NCBI GenBank assembly: GCA_905221605.1
Contig: CAJNDS010002623.1
Location: 267,001-331,000, forward strand
Direction of reading: 5' to 3'
DNA length: 64,000 nucleotides
DNA from: Symbiodinium natans
Lineage: Eukaryota; Sar; Dinophyceae; Suessiales; Symbiodiniaceae
In this document: piece after piece, positions 1 through 9,932 of the stretch
Position numbering within the stretch: the stretch's first letter is position 1
Layout: each line of letters opens with the position of its first letter
Position numbers and translations under genes: made by a program
Notes under the pieces: model-generated
The model's database searches: none
The model's input: the letters and a program-made list of their open reading frames with translations, nothing else
What the model was told of the DNA's origin: nothing

Positions 1-170
1 GCAGGTTGATCTAAATTTGGTTGTCCGGAAGTGCATCTTTCGCCACAATCAATTCCCTTTCGCGGAACTTGAGCGTGCCCAATCGCGCGCACTCCTGAAC
101 CCTAAGACCTAGAAATCTTGTGACGCCTCGGGTTGAAGAAGGGTAGAGGTCTCACGCTTGAAAGAGGCCT
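1..170. other. unassigned sequence
   Basis: I see no convincing gene, inverted repeat or tandem repeat here. The stretch is mixed-composition DNA before the first MITE. Confidence 0.4.
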
Positions 171-278
171 GGTAGCCCAAGTAACCATCTTAAAGTAAGG
201 GTACCCTTTTTTGGGTTGGTTACTGCATATAGGGGAACCCAGAGCCAACAAACGTGTGAAGGGTACCACTGGGCTACC
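171..278. mobile_element. MITE, family GGTAGCCCA (copy 1)
   Basis: The element starts GGTAGCCCA and ends with its inverse TGGGCTACC. Internally it has a GGGTACCCTTTTTTGGG tract and a GGGTACCACTGGG end shared with relatives at 8299 and 9519. There is no coding capacity, so it looks like a non-autonomous DNA element. The superfamily is unknown. Confidence 0.6.
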
Positions 279-297
279 AAAGAGGGGCTTAGGGCTG

Positions 298-374
298 AAA
301 CCCTAAACCCTAAACCCTAAACCCTAAACCCTAAACCCTAAACCCTAAACCCTAAACCCTAAACCCTAAACCCT
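298..374. repeat. interstitial telomere-type repeat (CCCTAAA)n
   Basis: About eleven near-perfect CCCTAAA heptamers lie in tandem. This is the plant/dinoflagellate-type telomere sequence. It is one of many short tracts in the window, which occur in both orientations, so it is not a chromosome end. Confidence 0.9.
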
Positions 375-597
375 CTGATTGCGGCAACTCGTTTTTCATT
401 CGGGCCCTTGCTGCCCACAGCATGCCATGCTTGCGCTGTCTTCCTCGTCCCCACACTGCCTGCTTGGACCACCAGATGTCCACGCTCCGAAAGCTGCAAA
501 CACATCCATATATCCCTAAACCCTAAACCCTAAACCCTAAACCCTAAATCCTCAACCCTGGCGCTGTTGGTACGGTAGACACTTCTTGAACAACTAC

Positions 598-650
598 CAC
601 GTGGGCTGCGCCGGGAGCTTTCGCCAGTCTTGCGCTGCTGTTGGCATCCA
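598..650 (-). CDS. possible Ala-rich micro-exon
   Basis: Read on the minus strand this island gives LDANSSARLAKAPGAA, flanked on the minus-strand 5' side by CCCTAAA repeat. Composition matches the Ala/Glu-rich islands elsewhere in the window, but there is no duplicate to test it against. The splice edges are unknown, and it may be a chance open stretch. Confidence 0.2.
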
Positions 651-848
651 GGTTTAGGGTTTAGGGTTTAGGGTTTAGGGTTTAGGGTTTACGGTTTAGG
701 GATTAGGGATTTCCTCACCCTGCCCCCACGTTGAGCTTTGACTCGACATGTGGCCCTGCTTTGAAATCCTCCCTGGTGTGGGGTTTAGGGTTTAGGGTTT
801 AGGGTTTAAGGTTCAGGGTTTAGGGGTTAGGGTTTAGGGTTTAGGGTT
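651..848. repeat. two TTTAGGG tracts with a unique spacer
   Basis: TTTAGGG heptamers occupy about 651-708 and 780-848, with single-base variants (TTTACGG, TTTAAGG, TTAGGGG) at their edges. The spacer of about 70 bp shows no recognisable gene. Confidence 0.85.
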
Positions 849-1329
849 CGGGGGTGGTAGGCTGCTAGTTGGACTCTGGAATATGGGAAAGTAGCGAGTG
901 CCAGATGTCAATACGTTCGACAAATTATCCTTTCGCACGCCCTGTTTGCGGATCTTTCGCGGACACTTATACACCCCAGGGTCCCTCTGAGTAACGATGG
1001 TTCTTTAGGGCTTACTGTATAGGGTTGAAGTTTGAGGGGTACGGATAGAAACCCAAAGCAAGGGGAGCAAGGAAGAAATAAAGAATGCGCAGGTTAGGGT
1101 TCAGTTGCCTCAGAACGAAACTCTGGCATATGTGCCGCTTACTGGGGGTACGAGTTCTTACCCTAGCCCTCGAATGTACTTTTTGGTTGCGGCTTTCATG
1201 TTGGGGATAAGGTATTCTGTCCCAAAAGTAACTATACTCGAGCCCTAGGCAGCGAGAGAGGACAGCAGAGGCCCTAAATTCCAAGACCCCAAATCCCAGC
1301 CAAGCCACCAGACCCAAAAAAAAACATGG

Positions 1330-1400
1330 AACCCTAAACCTGTAAACCCTAAACCCTAAACCCTAAACCCTAAACCCTAAACCCTGACCGCTAAACCCTG
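1330..1400. repeat. CCCTAAA tract
   Basis: A short tandem of CCCTAAA units with degenerate edges. The flanking 850-1330 stretch has no gene that I can support. Confidence 0.85.
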
Positions 1401-1518
1401 AAAAAACGAGAACTAGATGCCTTTTTGTAAGGATTCCCCGTTGAATTCAGGGAGTCTTACACATGGTCCATCCCTTGATACATGGGTTTGTATTTTAATG
1501 GGGAGGCGCATGACACGT

Positions 1519-1702
1519 GTTGGGGTCGGGGTATGTTTCGCGGGTATGTTTCGGGGTATGTTTCGGGGTATGTGTCGGGGGTATGTTTCGGGTATGTTTC
1601 GCGGCATCAGGAGCTACTTTACCTGCAACTTCGGGGGTATGTTGCGGGGTATGTTTCGGGGGTATGTTTCGGGGTATGTTACGGGGTATGTTTCGCGGGT
1701 GT
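1519..1702. repeat. GGGGTATGTTTC minisatellite
   Basis: Degenerate units of 11-12 bp built on GGGGTATGTTTCG occupy 1519-1607 and resume at 1632-1702 after a short unique insert. The repeat is open in several frames on both strands, producing MFRGY- or RNIPRN-type peptides. These are repeat translations, not genes. Confidence 0.8.
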
Positions 1703-1914
1703 GCAACCCGTGTGCCATTCTTAAACCTGAGCCCCCCAAAAAAACACAAACCCACATACTTAGAACACCCCCCTCCCCCCACTTGACTTGAGGAACCATT
1801 GACCCTCTTCCCTAAGCCCTCATCCCCTTATGAAGCGGATCACTGTTTCGGGTTTAAGGTTTAGGGTTTAGAGTTTAGGGTTTAGGATTTAGGGTTTGGG
1901 GGTGAGGGGTCTGG

Positions 1915-1983
1915 GGAGGCGTAGCCTTCGCAGCTGTTGCCGACTTGGGTGGCAAAGGCCATGGCCGCTTCGGGCGTGTCCTG
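1915..1983 (-). CDS. probable micro-exon (QDTPEAAMAF...)
   Basis: On the minus strand a CAG-G junction preceded by a CT-rich stretch opens a 23-codon island beginning QDTPEAAMAFATQV and ending CEGYAS. TTTAGGG tracts flank it on both sides, as expected if introns carry the repeat. The acidic PEA core matches islands throughout the window. Exon ends and frame relative to neighbours are unproven. Confidence 0.4.
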
Positions 1984-2056
1984 TTTCAGAGTTGACACAG
2001 CAGGTAGGATTTAGGGTTTAGGGTTTAGGGTTTAGGGTCTACTGCTTGGGGTAATT

Positions 2057-2140
2057 ACATGGTCCCTTAGTATGGGCCCGTAAAAGGGGACCCCGTACAT
2101 ACCCCTTATATACCCTATACAACCCAAGGGCCCATACTTC
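2057..2140. mobile_element. inverted-repeat element, CATGGKCCCTTA family
   Basis: It starts CATGGTCCCTTAGTATGGGCCC and carries the near-inverse GGGCCCATACTTCAG toward its end. It resembles the element at 59407-59588. There is no coding capacity. Confidence 0.5.
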
Positions 2141-2239
2141 AGAACCCTATGACCGAGCCCCCGCAACCAGAAGACTCTAAGACCCTAAACCCCTAAACCT
2201 CCAAGACCCTAAAAGCCCAGAAACCTCTAAACCAAAAAC

Positions 2240-2425
2240 CCCAGCAACCCTAAACCCCCAAACCCCAAACCCCAAACACCAAACCCTAAACCCGAAACCC
2301 CCAAACCCCAAACCCCAAACCCCAAACCCCAAACCCCAAAACCCCAAAACCTAAACCCTAAACCCTAAACCCTAAACCCTAAACCCTAAACCCTAAACCC
2401 TAAACCCTAAACCCTAAACCCTACA
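2240..2425. repeat. CCCCAAA variant block joined to CCCTAAA block
   Basis: The left part (about 2255-2345) is dominated by CCCCAAA and CCCAAAC variants. It changes abruptly to homogeneous CCCTAAA at about 2347-2423. Blocks of variant repeat beside canonical repeat suggest local expansion of a mutated unit. Confidence 0.85.
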
Positions 2426-2537
2426 TACAAGGTACCTCATTCCCTGCCAAGAACCAGGAAGTAGCCCACCGAGCGAGGGCAGTCCTCCAAGTCGGCGAGC
2501 CGCACCTGCCAAGAGCCAGGTTCATCCTTGAAACCCT

Positions 2538-2596
2538 TGGGGTTTAGGGTTTAGGGTTTAGGGTTTAGGGTTTAGGGTTTAGGGTTTAGGGTTTCC
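2538..2596. repeat. TTTAGGG tract
   Basis: A homogeneous TTTAGGG tandem, in the orientation opposite to the CCCTAAA block that ends 115 bp upstream. Confidence 0.9.
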
Positions 2597-2599
2597 GGG

Positions 2600-3045
2600 G
2601 TTCAATGGGGGTATGTAACCCAAGGTTTCCCAAATACTCCCCACTACTCCCTAAGGTTCCCTAAGCTTCCCTAAGGTTCCCTTCTTTTGCGAAACCTATC
2701 AGCTAAGGAGCTTCCAGCAGGTCCACATACAATCCCCCCTCCCCAAACCCCAGCAAAAACCTAGAAACCCCAGAAACCCCAAACCCAAAAGACCCTAAAA
2801 AGACCTTAAACACCCTAAGCTGGTTTAGGGATTCGGGATCTATAGATGTGCAAGTTGAAGCGGGTAATACCCCCGAATATCAGCTAAAGGCACCCTAAAC
2901 CCCAAACCCCAAACCCCAATCAACAGCTGCACCTCCGCAACCCCTCCCTAAACTCTAAACCCTAAAGTTGTAGGGTTCTTAAGGGAGGGGGGTTCAAGGG
3001 GGTATGTAACCCAAGCATCCTAAGGTTCCCTAGGTACCTCCAAGA
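2600..3045. repeat. duplicated GGTATGTAACCCAAG sequence
   Basis: The string GGGGGTATGTAACCCAAG followed by AAGGTTCCCTA motifs occurs at about 2605-2680 and again at about 2993-3045. Between them is degenerate CCCAAAC-type repeat. It is probably a dispersed repeat of unknown class. Confidence 0.5.
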
Positions 3046-3150
3046 GATCTGAACCAACCCTCGGGCAACACCCGATGGCCTCAGTGACGTTTGCTGGCGC
3101 CTCGGCCTGTTCCGATACGAAACGGCTAAGCCCCTGCAGCCCTGGCGGTA

Positions 3151-3230
3151 CCCCTCGTGGGGGTCCCTTTAAGGGGATTCTATTCTATTTTGGGGTAGAA
3201 AAGGGGTACCCCTATTTTGGGAAATGCCCA
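3151..3230. mobile_element. dispersed element, GGGGATTCTATTCTATTT family (copy 1)
   Basis: It contains GGGGATTCTATTCTATTTTG, then GGGGTACCCCTATTTTGGGAAATGCCC. Related copies lie at 8868-8943 and, inverted, at 11841-11903. No terminal inverted repeat was established. Confidence 0.5.
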
Positions 3231-3539
3231 TATATAAGCTTCACTAGTTACAAAGTCTTTGTTGTTTGCCGATTTGCCCAGCTGGAAATGAGTAAAGTTC
3301 CGCTGTAACAAGCCATCTGCATCAAAACCCTGCACTCCGAAAACCTTGCCATACAGCCTATACATCCTAAACCCCTGAACCCAACGTTTTGGCTCACGAA
3401 ATGTGGGGTTTAGGTTTATGAGGCTCAAGCTTTGTGGTGTTCGATGCCTCGGGTTGCATGGCTCCGGTTGCATAGAGTGCAGCGTTTGGCGAACAACCCC
3501 CCAACACCCTGAACCCCAACACCCCACCATTTTTTGTTG

Positions 3540-4135
3540 GAAACCTTCAAACCCTGAACCCTGAACCCTGAACCCTGAACCCTGAACCCTAAACCCTAAA
3601 CCTTAAACCTTTTTGTTGGAAACCCTCAACCCGAAAGCCCTACAAGCCGTGTGCCCGTTGTGCGCCTTTGCAGCTGCCACCTAAGCATGTGAAACGGAGT
3701 TGATTGGTGAGTGCATTTACGGTTCCTTTGTAAGCTTGGTGTGTGTTTTTGGGGTGTCCTTTTGGGGATACAAGGAACATAAGCCCTACTTCATGTGGCT
3801 CAAGGGAGCTTTGCCAGTTTCGCGGGTTTGGGGGTTTAGGGTGTCGGGGTTTGGAGGTTTATGGCTCTCTGCAGGTTTAGATTGCGAAGAACTGGAGATT
3901 AAGGTTTCCAACTCAAGGAAGTGGGGGAACCCTGAACCCTGAACCCTAAACCCTACATAAACCCTAACCCTAAACCCTAAACCCTAAACCCTAAACCGCA
4001 GAGGTATAACACTTTTCTGGATTTGGGGTGCAAGGTTTCTAGGTTTGGGGTCAAGGGGTTCAGCTCTCGGGCTCGCTTGCGGCGTGAAGTTGAGGGGGTT
4101 TAGGGTTTAGGGTTTAGGGTTTAGGGCTTCGGGCA
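3540..4135. repeat. degenerate CCCTGAA/CCCTAAA and TTTAGGG tracts
   Basis: CCCTGAA units turn into CCCTAAA at about 3545-3608. Further tracts lie at about 3930-3998 and 4096-4130. The interval 3610-3930 is unassigned; open frames there have no recognisable features. Confidence 0.75.
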
Positions 4136-4389
4136 CAGGGTTGGCGATTACAGGTCTCGAAGCCACGGGGGTTCGAAGTCAGACAAAGCCCAAACACATT
4201 GAAGCCCTGCGGCGCCCGATGCTGAAACTCAAAAACCATCCCAGAGGCACCTGACTGCCTAAAGCCTGAACCCTAAACCCTCAACACCCTAAACCCTAAC
4301 CACCCTACACTCCACACCCTAAACCCTAAACCCTAAACCCTAGCTCCTAAACCCTAAACCCTAACTCCTAAACCGTAAACCCTCAATTC

Positions 4390-4449
4390 GATATCTTCTT
4401 GCTTCCGAGCCTCTGCAGCGGCAGCTTTTGCCTGTGATGGGGCTTCCAG
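4390..4449 (-). CDS. probable Ala/Glu-rich micro-exon
   Basis: Minus-strand translation gives LEAPSQAKAAAAEARKQEDI, twenty codons without a stop. The peptide is typical coiled-coil composition, and TTTAGGG or CCCTAAA tracts lie within 20 bp on each side. It is read as one small exon of the putative giant repeat-protein gene. Its joins are unknown. Confidence 0.45.
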
Positions 4450-5146
4450 GGTGTTCCGGGGGTGAGTTTAGGGTTTAGGGTTTAGGGTTTAGGGCCATGC
4501 GGCTTTATGTGGGCTTAGGAGCTTAGGGCTTGTGAGTTCGGGGCTTGAGGGTCTTCAGGAGGTTGGGGGGCAGTTGGGCTCAGAGGTTTAGGGTTCGGGG
4601 TCTGGGGTTCAGAAACCGAAAGCCCGAAAACCCCTAAAAGAAACCTGACCCCGTTGCTTGAGACAGGGACCTTCCAACCCTCACTTCCTCGACCCGGCTC
4701 CCCTCCCGGCCTGATCCCTGAACCCTGAACCCGCAAAGCCTCAACCCTGAATCCTGAACCGAATTCCAAGGTATGTCTTGACGCCTAAGGGTTCTTGGGT
4801 GGGGGGGGGGGGGGGGGGGTATAAAGATGTGGAGTTTAGGATTGTAGGGTTACGGATTTAGGGTTTAGGACATCGGGCTTAGGGTCAAGTTAGCCTGAAA
4901 TCTGAGCTGCAGGTCAAAAAACACCTAAACCAAAGCAAACCGAAAATGACCAAGTCTGTCACAATCGCTACAAGTGGCCAAGAAATTGTCAACAAAGTTG
5001 CGATCAGTTCAGGGTTTAGGGTTTACTGTAGGAGGCCAGATGCTATGTGTAGAAACGCGGATGCGCTGCACATGGCAAATGTCAATCAAGCCCCTAAACC
5101 CTAAACCCTAAATTGACCGCCGCTCTGTCCGAGTCTGTCCGTAGGC

Positions 5147-5540
5147 AAGGGCCTCAGCGCCATCTGCACGAGCATCAGCCTGTCACACCAGAGTTGGATA
5201 CAGGTTTAAGGGTTTAGGGAAACCCTAAACCCTAAACCCTAAACCCTAAACCCTAAACCCTAAACCCTAAGGGTCCATGTACCTCAGTATTCTGCACTTG
5301 AGCCCCAAAGTCCCTCTATAAGAGGTACTTGTAAGGCCCAAGTACATGGACCCTGACGCGCCGTAGGGTTTAGGGTTTAGGGTCTAGGGTCTAGGGTTTA
5401 GGGTTTAGGGTTTAGGGTTTTTGGGTTTCAGTAGAACTCGGGAGAGAAGTGCACAGTGCCTCGTGCAGTTTCCCACGAACGTCTTCGAGCTGGGCCTGGC
5501 AGAAGGAGGGAAAAGAGCTAATCCTTCTTCAGGCTGCTCT
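5147..5540 (-). CDS. micro-exon module 1 (QADARADGAEAL / QLEDVRGKLHEAL / PEEG)
   Basis: Three islands recur in the same order in five modules. In this copy, 5147-5183 reads QADARADGAEAL, 5448-5510 reads QAQLEDVRGKLHEAL and 5519-5540 reads QPEEGL, all on the minus strand. The spacers contain CCCTAAA repeat and a MITE (5269-5354), so they behave as introns. Comparison with modules 2-5 shows many third-position changes with the peptide kept, which supports past selection for protein. This copy is the most diverged. The transcription order is the reverse of the coordinates. Confidence 0.45.
5269..5354. mobile_element. MITE, AAGGGTCCATGTACCT family (copy 1)
   Basis: The left end is AAGGGTCCATGTACCT. 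The right end is the inverse AAGTACATGGACCCT. The internal ACTTG(G/A)GCC...GGCCCAAGT is a second inverted pair typical of the family. It sits between CCCTAAA repeat and unique DNA. Confidence 0.65.
5366..5430. repeat. TTTAGGG tract
   Basis: TTTAGGG units with a few TCTAGGG variants, directly downstream of the MITE. Confidence 0.85.
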
Positions 5541-5543
5541 CTC

Positions 5544-5686
5544 TACGAATTGCTCAAGAACCCCTCAAAAATAAAATGTATATTCTTGCGTATAGTATAA
5601 AGGCAAAATTTTAGGACATCGTGTGTGCTTTTTTGTGTTTTTTAGGGGGGGGGGGGGGGGGGGGAGGGTTCTTGAGCAAATAGTAG
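5544..5686. mobile_element. MITE, ACTATTTGCTTAAGAACCCC family (copy 1)
   Basis: The left end TTGCTCAAGAACCCCTC pairs with the right end GGGTTCTTGAGCAA followed by TAGTAG. The inside is AT-rich and ends in a G-run of about 20. Relatives lie at 25415, 31466, 33195, 52915 and 57471. Confidence 0.65.
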
Positions 5687-5754
5687 TTCTTGTCTGGAAG
5701 GTGCGAGAAGGTGTTCCGGTCTTCAGCGAAGGACGATGCAGGATGGCTGGGGTG

Positions 5755-5930
5755 CTAGGGTTTAGGGGTTTAGGGTTTAGGGTGTAGGGTTTAAGGTTTT
5801 AGGGTTTAGGGCTTAGGGTTTAGGGTTTCGGGTTTAGGGTGTAGGGTGCAGGGTTTAGGGTTTCGGGTTTAGGGTTTCGGGCTAGGGTTTTGGGTTTAGG
5901 GTTTCGGGTTTAGGGCTTAGGGCATGGGGT
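5755..5930. repeat. degenerate TTTAGGG array
   Basis: An irregular mixture of TTTAGGG, TTTCGGG, GTAGGG and CTTAGGG units. Decay is much greater than in the pure tracts, suggesting an older insertion. Confidence 0.85.
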
Positions 5931-6263
5931 TCCAAACCCCACCAGCACAGTCTGCACCCCCGGGAGCCAGAAGCCATCTCACAACAACTGGCCTGTAACC
6001 TGAACTGCATCGTGGGTTTACGAAAATAAGGGATCCCAAGATAGATCCCCAAATAGTAAACTCCCTAAAAGCAAAAGTAATAATACTAATACTAAAAAAA
6101 TAAAAAAATGATAATCAGGATAATACTAATAATAAGAATAAGAACCCTTAGAAGCTACCCCTAGTATCGTAACCCCCCCCCCCCCCCCCCCCACCAGTTG
6201 GGTGCATGGGGTTGTGACTGAACGGTTGCAAGTCAGGCCACAGTGCCACCCCTCCCAACGCGC

Positions 6264-6690
6264 AAATGCCTGGGCGCCATCTGCACGCGCTTCGGCCTGT
6301 AGGGTGTAGGGTCTATAGTTTAGAGTTTAGGGGTGGTCATCACAAAAGGCCGTACACCAGATTTAGGGTTTAGGGTTTAAGGGTCTTAGGAACTCGGGAG
6401 ATGGGCTGTCAGGGCGCAGGACAAAGGCCAGATGAGTCCACGGTGCCTCCTGCAATTTTCCACGAACATCTTCAAGCTGGGCCTGGCGCAAGGCGGGGTT
6501 GGTCCTAAGGTGCTTGAAGGTTCATGGTAGTTAATAGCCAATTATAGCTGTCCTGAAAACTGTACATATGACCATATTAGGGCGCTTGAGGGGCTTGCAA
6601 GTGGGTTCTAAGCAGAGTTATAACTGGATATTAAGTACCATGAACCTCCAAGTGTGGGGTGAATACTTCTTCAGGCTTCTTGTTGGACAG
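6264..6690 (-). CDS. micro-exon module 2
   Basis: The minus-strand islands are QAEARADGAQAF (6264-6300), QAQLEDVRGKLQEA (6431-6496) and NKKPEEVF (near 6655-6690). A CATGGT-type MITE (6513-6652) lies between the second and third islands, and TTTAGGG repeat between the first and second. Order and spacing match the other modules, so the block is one unit of a degenerate tandem array over 5.1-10.0 kb. Exon joins were not established. Confidence 0.45.
6513..6652. mobile_element. MITE, CTTGGAGGTTCATGGTA family (copy 1)
   Basis: It begins CTTGAAGGTTCATGGTA and ends TACCATGAACCTCCAAG, an imperfect terminal inverted repeat of about 17 bp. The interior has AATTATAAC-type motifs shared with other copies. 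Confidence 0.65.
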
Positions 6691-6980
6691 GGCGAGAAGG
6701 CGCAGAGCCTTCAGCGAAGGACGATACATTGACGATACGTTTTTTACAATGCTTCGGGCTTCGATCTGCAGGTTCTTGGGCTCTGCAGTCAGCGGCGAGC
6801 ATGTGGTTCCAACACCCACCTGTTTAGGGTTTAGGGTTTAGGGTTCAGGGTTTAGGATTGGGCCTGTTGAACCTGAAGCCTCAAGCCATCTCACCTCCAA
6901 CTAGGGTGGCAAGTTAGGCGGCAGCAGTGGTGCAGACTGAAGCAAACACGATCCCAGGTCTAGAGCTATCATGTTGTATC

Positions 6981-7729
6981 CTGATTAGTGTGGTCCCCCG
7001 GAATTGTCAAAAACAAATCCGAACATTATTCAGCGGGGTCTAATTGAGGAGGTCCCCCGGAATTGTGAAAAAAATTCGGGCGATGCAAAATTTCGGCGAG
7101 GCTGTTGAATGGAGCTGTTGTCTAGAAATCGCTTTTGAACTGAGCCTGAGAGACCAAAGATCTGAGCCTGAGCAAAGGTTTAAAGCCTGAAACCTGAGGT
7201 TGTCGTGCCCTGAAATCTTAAGTCTCCAGGCCAGCCTCAAAGCCAAGATTTCCTGATTAAATGCTTTTGTACCGAGGCCAGGCAATCAAATTTCAAAGGG
7301 GGCAGTCCAGCAGCTGCCCGAATGCCGTATAATATAAGACGTTTGGTCCCCCGGACATGAGTTTTTTTGCGGGCTGGCTTGGTTGGGATAGATGCATCCC
7401 CTTTAAAGCCATATTAACCCATCCCGGTTTAAATCATGTGGATCCCTGCTAAATCATATGAACCCCTTTTAAATTCATATACATTCATCCCTCTTAAAAT
7501 CGTATGGATCCCTTTCAATTTCATACAATCTCAGCCCTTTGAAAAGTCACATGGTTCCCTTTTACATTCATCTTAACTGATCCCTCTTAAAATCGTATGG
7601 ATCCCTTCAAAATTCATACAAGCTCATCCATTTTAAAATCATGTGAAGCCAGACCCCCCCCCACCCCAAATCCCGCCCCCACATTAAACAGGGGGGTCAT
7701 TTCTTGAGAGGCGGGGGGACACTAATCAG
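6981..7729. mobile_element. non-autonomous DNA element with CTGATTAGTGT termini
   Basis: The left end CTGATTAGTGTGGTCCCCCG pairs with the right end CGGGGGGACACTAATCAG. The sequence GGTCCCCCGGAATTGT occurs twice near the left end (6992 and 7051). From about 7408 to 7650 there are degenerate copies of TCTTAAAATCGTATGGATCCC. No transposase frame was seen. At about 750 bp it is the largest non-coding element outside the CACTA-like transposon. Confidence 0.6.
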
Positions 7730-7860
7730 CAGACCACATTAGCCCTGTACCCTTAACCAAGCAAAGGGCCTCTCCATCAACGCACTCTCTCGCTCACACG
7801 CGCAGACCTACTTACAATGCGTGAAATCGAACCCGGATGTGTCCACTCGTCCCTACACCC

Positions 7861-8075
7861 AAAGGCCTCGGCGCCATCTGCACGCACTTCGGCCTGTACC
7901 GGTCACCAGAAAAGGACATGCACCAGGACTCAAGACACAGGCTGTCATCAAGGACAGGGGACAAATGAGTGCACAGTGCCTCCTGCAGTTTGCCACGGAC
8001 ATCTTCAAGCCGGGCCTGGCGCAAGGTGGGAAAGATCCTTCGGTGTGGGGTGACTACTTCTTCAGGCTTCGTTGG
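7861..8075 (-). CDS. micro-exon module 3
   Basis: The best-preserved module, compact and free of insertions. Minus-strand islands are QAEVRADGAEAF (7861-7897), RQARLEDVRGKLQEALCTH (7964-8030) and TKPEEVV (about 8050-8070). CAG at the start of the middle island fits an AG acceptor. The peptide is acidic, Ala/Gln/Glu-rich and likely helical. No enzymatic motif is visible and function is unknown. Confidence 0.5.
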
Positions 8076-8298
8076 AAAAGACGAAAAAGGTGGGGTCCCG
8101 TCAGCGAAGGATCGTCCCCTAAACCCTAAACCCTAAACCCTAAACCCTCTAAACCCTAAACCCTTTAAACCTAAACCCTACAATGTCTCGGACCTCATGC
8201 TTCGGAGCTCGGGTGTCAACACGTTGTTATCGGCGAGCATGGGGTTCCAAAGCACCAGCACAGCCTGCAAAACCTGGAGCCTCAAGCCCTCTCATACT

Positions 8299-8395
8299 TG
8301 GTAGCCCAGCAACCATCTTGTAATCAGGGCACCCTTTTTTGGGATAGTTACTTTATAAGGGAACCTTGAACCAAAAAAAGGAAAAGGGTACCAAG
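8299..8395. mobile_element. MITE, GGTAGCCCA family (copy 2, right end worn)
   Basis: The left end TTGGTAGCCCAGCAACCATC and the internal GGGCACCCTTTTTTGGGATA match copy 1. The right end stops at GGGTACCAAG without the full inverse. Confidence 0.55.
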
Positions 8396-8623
8396 CACAT
8401 CATGTCACCTTCAACCGCGCATGGGGGAAGTAATTGACAGGGTGCCAAATGTGCCACAGTGAGGTAAACTGAGGCAATCACGAAACCACTCTCAGAACTA
8501 TATAGCCATGTGCCTGTAATCCAGCATCGAAGGGGCCCGCCCTCCACCCACATACGCACACCCACCCACGCATGCACAGACTTCGCTATATCAAATCCAG
8601 GCGTGTCCACTCGCCCCTGCATG

Positions 8624-9055
8624 CAAAGGCCTCGGCGCCATCTGCACGCACTTCGGCCTGTCGGTCACAAGAATACCCAGAGACTCCAAAACCCCTTCAT
8701 TAAGGAATATCCCTTAAATCATAATAGGAACCCTAATATGATTTAAGGTATATTCCTTAATCAAGGGGTTTTGGAGTCTCTGGGTAGGTCATGCACCAGC
8801 TTCGTGGATGGTAAGAACTGAAGACCTAGGCGGTCAGGGTGCAAAGGCAGAGGCTAAATGGGACCGTTTTGGGGGGGCCCCTTTAGGGGGATTCTATTCT
8901 ATTTGGGGTATCAAAGGGGTACCCCTACTTTGGGAAATGCCCAAATGAGTGCACAGTGCCTCTTGCAGTTTTCCGCGAACGTCTTCGAGTTGGGCCTGGC
9001 GCAAGGTGGGCAAGAAAACCCGGACAGTACTTCTTCAGGTTTCGTGAGAGCGTTC
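8624..9055 (-). CDS. micro-exon module 4
   Basis: Minus-strand islands are QAEVRADGAEAF (8624-8661), RQAQLEDVRGKLQEALCTH (8943-9010) and TKPEEVL (about 9028-9050). Two elements, the MITE at 8676-8784 and a GGGGATTC-family copy at 8868-8943, are inserted between the first and second islands. That is compatible with intronic insertion without loss of coding sequence. Confidence 0.5.
8676..8784. mobile_element. MITE with the termini of the 9.7-kb CACTA-like element
   Basis: The 109-bp element is almost wholly palindromic. Its ends are CCCAGAGACTCCAAAA and the exact inverse, identical over 16 bp to the ends of the transposon at 37675-47397. It is flanked by a TA dinucleotide on both sides (8674-8675, 8785-8786), a 2-bp target-site duplication. 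Sub-terminal AAGGAATATCCCTTAAAT is also mirrored. It is inferred to be mobilised by the CACTA-like transposase. Confidence 0.8.
8868..8943. mobile_element. dispersed element, GGGGATTCTATTCTATTT family (copy 2)
   Basis: It matches 3151-3230: GGGGGATTCTATTCTATTTG, then GGGGTACCCCTACTTTGGGAAATGCCC. It ends exactly where the LEDVRGKLQEAL island of module 4 begins. Confidence 0.5.
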
Positions 9056-9205
9056 AGCGAAAGACGATGGGGGTCCTGCACAGTCTGTAGAACCGCGAAC
9101 CTGAAGCCATCTCAAATCAGCTGTTAACCTGAATTGAACTTGGTGCATGGGGATGGTGACTGAGAAAGCGGCAAGTTAGGTCACCGTGCCACCCCTCCCA
9201 ACGCG

Positions 9206-9440
9206 CAAAGGCCTGGGCGCCATCTGCACGCGCTTCGGCCTGTATCGGTCACCAGAAAGGACATGCACCAGGACTCAAGACATAGGATGTCATCGGGGGC
9301 AGGGGCCACATGAGTGCACAGTGCCTCCTGCAATTTGCCACGAGCATCTTCGAGCTGGGCCTGGCGCAAGGCGGAAAACATCTTTCGGTGCGGGATAATA
9401 CTTCTTCAGGCTTCTTTGCTTGAAAAGCAGCCACGCTCCC
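9206..9440 (-). CDS. micro-exon module 5
   Basis: Minus-strand islands are QAEARADGAQAF (9206-9243), RQAQLEDARGKLQEALCTH (9308-9374) and AFQAKKPEEVLS (about 9395-9430). It is compact like module 3. A sixth solo copy of the first island, QAEARADGAEAF, lies at 9965-10000 beyond two inserted elements. Confidence 0.5.
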
Positions 9441-9518
9441 CCACGCTCGGTCAGTTGCGTGCTCGTGGCAAGCTGCTGCAAGAGCTTCGGGCGAACTTCA
9501 CTCGACTTCAATCGCGGC

Positions 9519-9640
9519 TTGGTAGCCCAGCAACCCATTAGAACAACATTAGAATAAGGGAACCCTGCTTTGGGTTGGTTACGTTATAAAGGAACCTTGA
9601 ACCCCAAAAAGGGGAAAAAGGGTACCACTGGGGCTTGCAG
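9519..9640. mobile_element. MITE, GGTAGCCCA family (copy 3)
   Basis: It starts TTGGTAGCCCAGCAACCCAT and ends GGGTACCACTGGGGCTTGC. The inverted ends are imperfect but clearly related to copies 1 and 2. Confidence 0.55.
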
Positions 9641-9806
9641 GACAGCTCTAATGCACGAGTCTAAATCAACCCAGGCACACCTGCCTCCCCCTTCGCCAAT
9701 CTTCAAAAAACGACAAAGTTAGGGTTCAGGGTTCAAGGTTCAGGGTTCCGGGCTGAGGGTTTAGGGTTTACGGTTTAGGGGTTAGGGCTTAGGGTTTACC
9801 CAAAAC

Positions 9807-9932
9807 CTACAGGGTGGGGCCCCCTAGTTATAAGTAGAGGTATAAGGGCCCTAAATTGGGTTATAAGGACCCTAAGTTAGGTTATAAGTCCCTTAACTAC
9901 AGTTAGTATAGTAAGGGGGCCCCACCCTGTAG
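9807..9932. mobile_element. MITE with 19-bp perfect terminal inverted repeats
   Basis: The ends CTACAGGGTGGGGCCCCCT and AGGGGGCCCCACCCTGTAG are exact inverses. The interior holds three spaced GGTTATAAG motifs. It is set directly between TTTAGGG tracts. The perfect ends suggest a young insertion. Confidence 0.75.

Noticed and set aside
298-848. Chromosome end at the left of the window
   Set aside because: The tracts are short, occur in both orientations, are bounded by unique DNA and continue for 60 kb.
1413-1799. Overlapping frames of 60-124 codons
   Set aside because: Translations of the GGGGTATGTTTC minisatellite on both strands.
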